From contig QKFK01000220.1 in the NCBI GenBank assembly GCA_003252195.1, forward strand, positions 1 to 7,003: DNA of 7,003 bases, written 5' to 3'. A program made the position numbers and the translations under genes. Of this stretch, positions 1 through 5,554 are shown piece by piece (position 1 is the first letter of the stretch; every line of letters starts with the position of its first letter). The notes below the pieces were generated by a model. The model worked only from the letters and a program-made list of their open reading frames with translations, did not search any database and had not been told where the DNA came from. Source of the stretch: Rhodospirillales bacterium (GTDB taxonomy: Bacteria; Pseudomonadota; Alphaproteobacteria; QKFK01; SZUA-500).

Positions 1-580
1 CGGGGTAATTATCTTTTATAATTTGCCAATTTTCTGGTGATACCCATTTTTTCCATTCATCTAAACCCATTGATAGATATTCGCGAATTTTAGTTGCTGG
101 CAGATAATGGTTTAGAGTGCGTTCATAAATTATCATCTGACGGTTTTCTGTGTCGTGAGTAAAGGTTACTAAGTGGCTGTTAGTTTCTTTAGATGGGTTA
201 GAGCCAGTAAAATAAGTTCTGTACCAAATGGCATCTTTAAGACAGCCTGAATAATAACGGTTTGGTGCAGGAATACCCTGTATTTTGCATTTATCAATAA
301 CGTACATTATCCAGTCGCTAGTGTTTGGGTCTGTGCCTAAATCATTAAGCTCAATAATGTGAATTCTATCGCCAAAAACATTGCGAAGCATTGTTGCTCT
401 GGTTTGAGCGTCATAAGGGTTCTTATCTGTGCCATAAGCTTGAGCTGAGCCAATCCCCACAATAACAACATCGTTTTCTTTGAGCATGTGTTCAATCACA
501 ATACAGTGAGCTAAATGTAAGGGCTGAAAACGCCCCACCATTAAAGCTACTTTTTGATTGTTGTTATGTTCTATGTTCAT
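1..580 (-). CDS. Nicotinamide/nicotinate-nucleotide adenylyltransferase, GRFQP (NadM-like) type, 3' end missing
   Basis: The reading frame is open from the ATG at 580 to the left edge, giving 193 codons with no stop, so the gene is partial at its C-terminus. The protein should transfer AMP from ATP to NMN or NaMN, forming NAD+ or NaAD, in the cytoplasm. Visible in the sequence: the nucleotidyltransferase signature GRFQPLHLAH at residues 16-25 (ATP-binding HxGH-type motif, here HLAH with Ala for Gly), and the second signature LPATKIREYL near residues 159-168, equivalent to the family's ISxTxIR phosphate-binding motif. GSAQAYGTDKNPYDAQTR (44-61) matches the usual substrate-loop region. The start is well supported: AAAAGG lies 7 bases upstream, and the ATG overlaps the pncB stop as ATGA, implying translational coupling. 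Relatives of this type can be single-domain (about 170-190 aa) or fused to a C-terminal Nudix ADP-ribose pyrophosphatase; the visible part covers one adenylyltransferase domain only. NMN versus NaMN preference cannot be read from sequence. Its place beside pncB and nadE favours the middle step of Preiss-Handler salvage. Confidence 0.87.
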   Translation of the reverse strand, partial: MNIEHNNNQKVALMVGRFQPLHLAHCIVIEHMLKENDVVIVGIGSAQAYGTDKNPYDAQTRATMLRNVFGDRIHIIELNDLGTDPNTSDWIMYVIDKCKIQGIPAPNRYYSGCLKDAIWYRTYFTGSNPSKETNSHLVTFTHDTENRQMIIYERTLNHYLPATKIREYLSMGLDEWKKWVSPENWQIIKDNYP

Positions 581-1974
581 ACTGTTACCTTTTGGGTTAT
601 TCTACCGCCATCACCAAAAATATCTATATATTTTTCAACCTCATCAGATGGGCCTGTGGCTTTGTTAATGTTGTTAGAGAGCTTAACAACAGGGAGAATA
701 TTGCCATCTGCTTCAACTCCTGATACTTTGCAAACTAACGAAAAGCCCTTAAACACATCTTTCCATTTAAGGTTAATCTCTGGGATAATTTCATCTTCAA
801 TTGAGAGGCAGTTTCTAAAATCATTAGTAAAGTTAGTGCCCCAGCCAAAAGCAACATTTATGTCATCTTTGAATTTGTTATAAAGAGAGATTATATCTGT
901 GCCATTAATGGAAGAGGCATCTGTTTTAACATCTAAACCATCAGAGAATATACATAATTTACCAGCTTTTTTAGCATCTATGTTCATGCCTTTAAGCCAG
1001 CTTATAAAGTTCCCGCATTCTTCTATTGGTGAGCCAGAATCATGGCGAATGCCATGCCAATCATTGGCAATTCTTTGAGCGGTTTTATTATCCATATTGG
1101 CAAAAAACTGTTTGCTACCATAAGTGTCAGGCAAGATAACTCTTAGACCTTTGCCATACATTTGCTCCCATTTCTCGAGCATAATATATTGAGCAGATAG
1201 AATGTTAGATTTGTCGGAATTTTCAGCCATTTTTAATGCGGTTATGACCATAGGTAATTCATGAGCATTGGTGCCGATAGGGATTAAATCTGCGCCAAAA
1301 GCCATGTAAGTATTGCTAGTGCCTGTAAATTGTGACCCAAGCACCTCAGATGCCATGTTAATTGCATATTTTTGCCACAAAAAACTATGGCGACGACGTT
1401 GCCCAAAATCAGCAAATTTTATGCCTTGATGCTCTTTGATGCTTAATAACTTGCGGTATAATTTATCCTTGGCTAACCCATACATATTTTCTAATTCTAT
1501 CTTGGGCAATCGCCTCATCAATGAGCGATAATAAAGCTCTGTGATAATGGCCATGGCAATGGTCTCCCACATGGTGACTTCTGCCCATTTGCCAAAGAAA
1601 GAAAGCTCATATTGCTCCCCGTCAGATGAGAGCTCATATTCTGGTAATTTAAGATTTTGCAAGAAACTAAGATATTCATTAGAGAACATATTTTGCCCAT
1701 AAACATCCATGCCTCTAAGATAATATAAATCGGTACGACGGAATGATAAATTTCTTACATAATCTAGAGATGCTCTTAGCTCTGCCTCATTAATAATCTT
1801 AGCTAACGGAATGTGTTTTTCGCGGTTGATTAAAGAAAATCGCACATTTATATCAGGATAATATTTATGGATAAATTGCCCCATAGTGAATTTATAAAAA
1901 TCAATATCGGTCAGATTGCGTACGGGATAATCATCGCTAAAAGGGCGGGTTATACGTTCTGCAAAATTTAACAT
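577..1974 (-). CDS. pncB: Nicotinate phosphoribosyltransferase
   Basis: A 465-residue cytoplasmic enzyme that makes nicotinate mononucleotide from nicotinate and PRPP, normally coupled to ATP hydrolysis; it is the entry step of Preiss-Handler NAD salvage. Family signatures in order: TDIDFYKFTMGQ (22-33), the N-terminal substrate motif; DFGQRRRHSF (189-198); GTSNTYMAFG (218-227); PIGTNAHELPM (232-242), whose His238 aligns with the phosphorylated histidine of bacterial PncB; GIRHDSGSPIEE (308-319), the phosphoribosyl-binding region; FSDGLDV (343-349); and FGWGTNFTND (376-385). The RRR after DFG and the Ser in GTSN fit the nicotinate enzyme; nicotinamide phosphoribosyltransferase (NAMPT/NadV) has DFGYRG and an amide-recognising Asp (GTDT) there. 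It is longer than E. coli PncB (about 400 aa), partly from extra residues around 386-412 and at the C-terminus. It follows nadE by 18 bp and overlaps the next gene by 4 bp. Its upstream AGGA at 1987-1990 is 12 bases from the ATG, a long spacing, so coupling to nadE translation is plausible. Confidence 0.93.
   Translation of the reverse strand: MLNFAERITRPFSDDYPVRNLTDIDFYKFTMGQFIHKYYPDINVRFSLINREKHIPLAKIINEAELRASLDYVRNLSFRRTDLYYLRGMDVYGQNMFSNEYLSFLQNLKLPEYELSSDGEQYELSFFGKWAEVTMWETIAMAIITELYYRSLMRRLPKIELENMYGLAKDKLYRKLLSIKEHQGIKFADFGQRRRHSFLWQKYAINMASEVLGSQFTGTSNTYMAFGADLIPIGTNAHELPMVITALKMAENSDKSNILSAQYIMLEKWEQMYGKGLRVILPDTYGSKQFFANMDNKTAQRIANDWHGIRHDSGSPIEECGNFISWLKGMNIDAKKAGKLCIFSDGLDVKTDASSINGTDIISLYNKFKDDINVAFGWGTNFTNDFRNCLSIEDEIIPEINLKWKDVFKGFSLVCKVSGVEADGNILPVVKLSNNINKATGPSDEVEKYIDIFGDGGRITQKVTV
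588..593 (-). promoter_or_regulatory. Ribosome binding site of the adenylyltransferase gene
   Basis: AAAAGG lies 7 bases before the ATG at 580, within the last codons of pncB. It supports this start over the internal Met at codon 14, and the context AAAAGGTAA matches that of the nadE site. Confidence 0.78.
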
Positions 1975-1986
1975 TTTATTGTCTTA

Positions 1987-1990
1987 TCCT
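1987..1990 (-). promoter_or_regulatory. Weak, distant ribosome binding site of pncB
   Basis: AGGA is the only purine core in the 18-bp nadE-pncB gap, 12 bases before the ATG at 1974, farther than the usual 5-9. It probably works poorly alone, so reinitiation by ribosomes finishing nadE (TAG at 1995-1993) may contribute. Confidence 0.5.
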
Positions 1991-1992
1991 AA

Positions 1993-3756
1993 CTATTTAA
2001 GAGCGTTCTCGATTTTTGCTCTAACCTTTATTGAACAAACTTCTCTAAAGCCGTTTGTTATGGGGTAGCGTCTGCCTTTGCCATATGATTTTTTGGTTAT
2101 TTTAGGCCCAGGGGCTGATTGGCGGCGTTTATATTCATTCAAATCTATTAAGCGACGCATTTTATCAACGTCATCACACCAATTGCGCTTGGCTCCAAAT
2201 TTGTTAAATAACATTAATGCTGTATTGTCATTGTTCATTTCGTCTTCTACCATTGCCATTAATAGAACATCTAAATATTCATAAGGCATGAGAGAGAGTT
2301 CATCACACTGATTATCTTTTAGCTCAGCGGTGGGTGGGCGTTCGATTACTCGTGCAGGAATAACTTCTAACGGAACATTTGGGCTAAGACGACTAGTTTG
2401 AGGACGGTGCTGATTGCGCCATTTGCATAACCTGAATACCATTAACTTCCACACGTCTTTTATCAGGGCATAGCCACCACACATATCACCGTATAATGTT
2501 GCATAACCAGTGCTATATTCAGACTTGTTACCCGTTGAAACTACCATGGGGTAATAACGATTAGATAAAGCCATTAAGGTTTGTCCGCGCTCACGAGATT
2601 GGACGTTTTCTTCCATCAATTGTTTTTCATCGCGGTTTGGAAATGGAACATCTTTTAGTGCGTTAATGTTATTTTCAATCGCTGTAACCGCTTCACCAAT
2701 AGCAATAGTGTCACAACGAGCCCCCATTCTTTGACATTGAATTAATGCTAAATCGTTTGATTCATCACTGGTCCATTTAGATGGCAGTCTTATTGCCCAA
2801 ATTTTATCACTGCCTAAAGCATCGCCTGCTATTGCCGCAACTAAAGCAGAGTCAATTCCGCCAGATAATCCAAATATTACAAAAGGGAAACGGTTTTTTT
2901 CAACATAGTCGCGCAAGGCTAGCATAAGTGCGTTATATATAGCTTCTTCTGTTTGAGGATATGGTGCAATAGGATTGCTGCTAATAGGGTTTACTTCAAC
3001 GCCGTTGTTGCTAATTTTGTTTAGTTCAAACTCGGCTTCTGCTTCTGCAAAAGCAGGGAGTTGCGCGATGATTTTATCTTCTTTGTCGGCAACAAAGCTA
3101 GCACCATCAAATACCACATCATCTTGCCCACCAACTTGGTTGATATAGAATAAAGGAATATGAGGTTCTTTTTGATTAAGCTTGTGTAAAATTTCTTTGC
3201 GCTCTTTATCTTTTCCTTGGCAAAAAGGTGAGCCGTTAATCCAGAATATGGCATCACAACCATGCTTGCGCAAGTTGCGCGTTACATTAGGTAGCCAACC
3301 ATCTTCGCAAATCATTAGCCCAATTTTGAAGCCCTTAATATCAATCGGTAAATTATCGGTTGGTTTGCCACGTTGGAAGTTGCGCATTTCATCAAATACA
3401 TCATAGTTAGGCAGCTCAGATTTAAAGCGAACTTCTATCGACCCGCTTTTGCTAAAATAAATAGCTACATTATAAATTTTACCATGATGTAAATAAGGTG
3501 AGCCAATAATGATTTCTGGTAGATTATCAGATTTAATTTTCTCAGAAATTTCATCAATAGTTTTATGCACTTCATGCATAAATTCTGGGCGTCCTACTAA
3601 ATCTTCTACAGGGTAACCCGTTAATACACACTCACTATAGATTACTAAGTCACAATTAGGGTGTTTTTCTCTGACCAGTAATATTTTATGGGCGTTGTTA
3701 GCTATGTCTCCAACAATTGGATTTATTTGAGCTATTGATACATTTAGTTTTTGCAT
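1993..3756 (-). CDS. nadE: Glutamine-dependent NAD+ synthetase
   Basis: A 587-residue two-domain cytoplasmic enzyme that amidates nicotinate adenine dinucleotide to NAD+ with ATP, using ammonia released from glutamine; this is the last step of both de novo and Preiss-Handler NAD synthesis. The N-terminal half (about 1-250) is a nitrilase-fold glutaminase with its Glu-Lys-Cys triad visible: Glu42 in YSECVLTGYP, Lys112 in FKSELPNYDVFDE, and Cys150 in LMICEDGW. The C-terminal half (about 270-587) is the synthetase, with the ATP-pyrophosphatase P-loop GLSGGIDSA (296-304), STGNKSEYSTGY (407-418) for NaAD and ATP binding, and the conserved tail EYKRRQSAPGPKIT and RRYPITNGF. Length and domain order are normal for the glutamine-dependent class (roughly 540-590 aa in proteobacteria), and all key residues are present. 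The start is set by AAAAGG six bases upstream, inside the last codons of the preceding membrane gene. The gap is only 3 bp, so the two genes are almost certainly co-transcribed. Confidence 0.97.
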   Translation of the reverse strand: MQKLNVSIAQINPIVGDIANNAHKILLVREKHPNCDLVIYSECVLTGYPVEDLVGRPEFMHEVHKTIDEISEKIKSDNLPEIIIGSPYLHHGKIYNVAIYFSKSGSIEVRFKSELPNYDVFDEMRNFQRGKPTDNLPIDIKGFKIGLMICEDGWLPNVTRNLRKHGCDAIFWINGSPFCQGKDKERKEILHKLNQKEPHIPLFYINQVGGQDDVVFDGASFVADKEDKIIAQLPAFAEAEAEFELNKISNNGVEVNPISSNPIAPYPQTEEAIYNALMLALRDYVEKNRFPFVIFGLSGGIDSALVAAIAGDALGSDKIWAIRLPSKWTSDESNDLALIQCQRMGARCDTIAIGEAVTAIENNINALKDVPFPNRDEKQLMEENVQSRERGQTLMALSNRYYPMVVSTGNKSEYSTGYATLYGDMCGGYALIKDVWKLMVFRLCKWRNQHRPQTSRLSPNVPLEVIPARVIERPPTAELKDNQCDELSLMPYEYLDVLLMAMVEDEMNNDNTALMLFNKFGAKRNWCDDVDKMRRLIDLNEYKRRQSAPGPKITKKSYGKGRRYPITNGFREVCSIKVRAKIENALK

Positions 3757-3759
3757 CTA

Positions 3760-5481
3760 TTACCTTTTCTGGAAATTGCTTAAGAAAGCTCGGTTGCTTT
3801 CGTATAAATCATTGCGGATATATATTATCACAAAAGGCATGAGATTGCTTTCGAATAAGGTATAATCACCTAACTTTGAAATATCTTCTTTGTTATATCC
3901 AACAAAGCCAGGCCATATGGCTACAATATGAGGCTTGGTTTGCTCTATTCCTAATTTCATTTCTTCGGTTGAGTTAAAGAACACACCCAAGAAAGTATCA
4001 TATGGGAAAAAGTTCTCGTATCCACCATCATTAGTGCAGAGAGTAAAAGTCTCTTTTTGCTGTTTATTTACTTCATTGTAAAGATGCCTTAAGAAATTAA
4101 TATGGTTGGTGCGGATTTTTAATGTGCTAATAGGTATAGGAGGTATTTTGCCCATAAATACTTTTGTTCCACTAACAATAATTTTTTGTCTTATTGGTAA
4201 GGCGTGTGGTCGAGGGGTGATTAGGGCTATTATCAAGCATATTATAGAATATTGTTTGCTTGACATTGTAAGCGTATTTTTGAACTTGATGTAAATTAAT
4301 TGTAGTAAAAAGAACAGTAAATATATCTGTATAAAAATCATATAATGATCACGAGGGTAGATGCATATAGAAGATATAAACTCACTGATAGCAAGTGGAG
4401 CAAAGACAATCATGCGAGTTTGGTTCTTTATGATAAATTCATCTCTGCAAGTCTTGTCTTTTAGCGTTGTATATAAAAGGCTTAAAACTATTATTGTAAG
4501 CAAAATTCCTTCTATCTTAACATTGTTGTTATTTGCCTCTGATACAAAGATAGGGAAATGATAAAATATAGAAAAGAAAACACTTGGTTTAAGTAGTTCT
4601 ATTAAGTTTAACCCCATATGAATGAAGACCGCTTGAGGAGCTACTTTTATGGCATTAGTAAAAGATATTTCATTCCTATGAAAAACTTGTTGGGTGGCCT
4701 CTCTATATTTAAATCCTATAGCATCAATTTGATGATGTAATTTGTTCCATGATAGGATGAAATGTTGAGAAAAAGCGGTGGCAGAGCGACCGTGGCTGTC
4801 TTCAAATATTGGTAGTGATAAATAGTGCGCAAAGCCAACTATTACCATAATAACCAATAATGTTTTTGCTAAATCTTTTTTTGATATTTGTGGTTTGATG
4901 CTGAAATAGGCCATTGTTAACACTGATATAAAACAACCGATTATCAACTCTGGGCGTAAATATGAGCAAACCAGCAATGTAAGGGCAATTACAGCAGATT
5001 TTGAAGCGTTATTCTTGTAAAATTCAGATAATGTAAAGCCAATAAATATGAAGCTTAGAGTGAATAAAGAGACTTTCGGCTGAACAAGGATATTCTGTGT
5101 TGATATCAAAAATATAAATGTGCCTATAAGTGCAATTATAGGGTTTTTATTTGATTTAAATAATAAGCAATAAAACAATACTGCGTTTATATAAATTACT
5201 TTATACAGAGCGTAATTGGCTTTTTCGCTAGTAAGCTTAAAAATAATTTTTATTAGGCGAATTATTTCTGAGTATAAAGGAGAGAATGACGCGCCATATC
5301 GTTCTAGTATATTGTCAAATCGACTTCTGCCAATGTCGTATAAAGTGTCAAGCCATTCTAAATCATAAACTTTTTCATAGCCATGCATAAATAAATAAGC
5401 GGCATAAATAGTAGCTAATAGCCCGATAATATAATTTATAAAAACAGAGTTTTTGTTTGTGAAATCTTTTAATAGTTTCAT
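3760..5481 (-). CDS. Polytopic membrane protein of unknown function, possibly GT-C-fold glycosyltransferase-like
   Basis: A 573-residue integral membrane protein that I cannot assign to a named family. Hydrophobic segments are visible at about 13-33, 92-108, 114-132, 136-153, 162-176, 180-197, 205-224, 291-312, 323-341, 355-375, 378-399 and 409-424, giving roughly 10-11 membrane spans. A soluble domain of about 140 residues follows (430-573), probably periplasmic. Features reminiscent of GT-C glycosyltransferases (lipid-linked sugar donors, active site outside the membrane) are an acidic first loop after span 1 (YDLEWLDTLYD, 39-49), SPLYSEIIRL (67-76), YLRPELI (174-180) and YPRDHYMIFI (375-384). 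These are weak motifs, so the assignment is an inference; a transporter or another envelope protein is possible. It is the first gene of the NAD cluster, ending 3 bp before nadE. The ATG at 5481 has no clear Shine-Dalgarno (only TGGG), unlike nadE and the adenylyltransferase. Parts of the gene look more A+T-rich than nadE: 32% GC at 4501-4560 against 45% at 2101-2160. Confidence 0.8.
   Translation of the reverse strand: MKLLKDFTNKNSVFINYIIGLLATIYAAYLFMHGYEKVYDLEWLDTLYDIGRSRFDNILERYGASFSPLYSEIIRLIKIIFKLTSEKANYALYKVIYINAVLFYCLLFKSNKNPIIALIGTFIFLISTQNILVQPKVSLFTLSFIFIGFTLSEFYKNNASKSAVIALTLLVCSYLRPELIIGCFISVLTMAYFSIKPQISKKDLAKTLLVIMVIVGFAHYLSLPIFEDSHGRSATAFSQHFILSWNKLHHQIDAIGFKYREATQQVFHRNEISFTNAIKVAPQAVFIHMGLNLIELLKPSVFFSIFYHFPIFVSEANNNNVKIEGILLTIIVLSLLYTTLKDKTCRDEFIIKNQTRMIVFAPLAISEFISSICIYPRDHYMIFIQIYLLFFLLQLIYIKFKNTLTMSSKQYSIICLIIALITPRPHALPIRQKIIVSGTKVFMGKIPPIPISTLKIRTNHINFLRHLYNEVNKQQKETFTLCTNDGGYENFFPYDTFLGVFFNSTEEMKLGIEQTKPHIVAIWPGFVGYNKEDISKLGDYTLFESNLMPFVIIYIRNDLYESNRAFLSNFQKR
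3763..3768 (-). promoter_or_regulatory. Ribosome binding site of nadE
   Basis: AAAAGG lies 6 bases before the nadE ATG at 3756. It is made of the last two sense codons (AAA AGG, Lys-Arg) of the membrane-protein gene, whose TAA and an immediately following in-frame TAG fill the gap. This fixes the nadE start and suggests coupled translation. Confidence 0.8.
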
Positions 5482-5495
5482 GTTTGCCCAGACAT

Positions 5496-5536
5496 AAAAA
5501 TTAAACCCCCTACAAGCTAAAGCTTAAAGGGGGTTT
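5496..5536 (-). terminator. Rho-independent terminator of the chemoreceptor gene
   Basis: Read on the minus strand, AAACCCCC (5536-5529) pairs perfectly with GGGGGTTT (5510-5503). The loop between them can form an inner stem (AAGC/GCTT). The hairpin is followed by the T-rich run AATTTTT. It starts 18 bases after the chemoreceptor stop and ends just upstream of the membrane-protein start codon at 5481, so it separates the chemotaxis gene from the NAD cluster. The plus-strand copy is also hairpin-forming, but no plus-strand gene approaches it. Confidence 0.88.
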
Positions 5537-5554
5537 TAGCAAGACAAAATCTTA

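Noticed and set aside
1..580. NadR or FAD-synthetase identity for the adenylyltransferase
   Set aside because: There is no N-terminal helix-turn-helix as in enterobacterial NadR, and the neighbours are NAD genes rather than riboflavin genes. A C-terminal kinase domain cannot be ruled out because the gene is cut.
554..883. 109-codon plus-strand open frame over the 3' end of pncB
   Set aside because: It lies antisense to well-supported coding sequence, has no recognisable domain, and is best explained as a shadow of pncB. The other short opposite-strand or out-of-phase frames (e.g. 2078-2284, 3021-3263, 4106-4294, 4361-4561, 5804-6007, 6462-6713) were dropped for the same reason.
577..1974. 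Nicotinamide phosphoribosyltransferase (NadV/NAMPT) as the identity of this gene
   Set aside because: The length would fit, but DFGQRRR and GTSN match PncB, whereas NAMPT has DFGYRG and GTDT with its amide-recognising Asp.
3036..3060. Short GCTTCT repeat with a possible small hairpin
   Set aside because: It simply encodes the Ala-Glu run AEAEAE in NadE between the two domains; no evidence of a structural or regulatory element.
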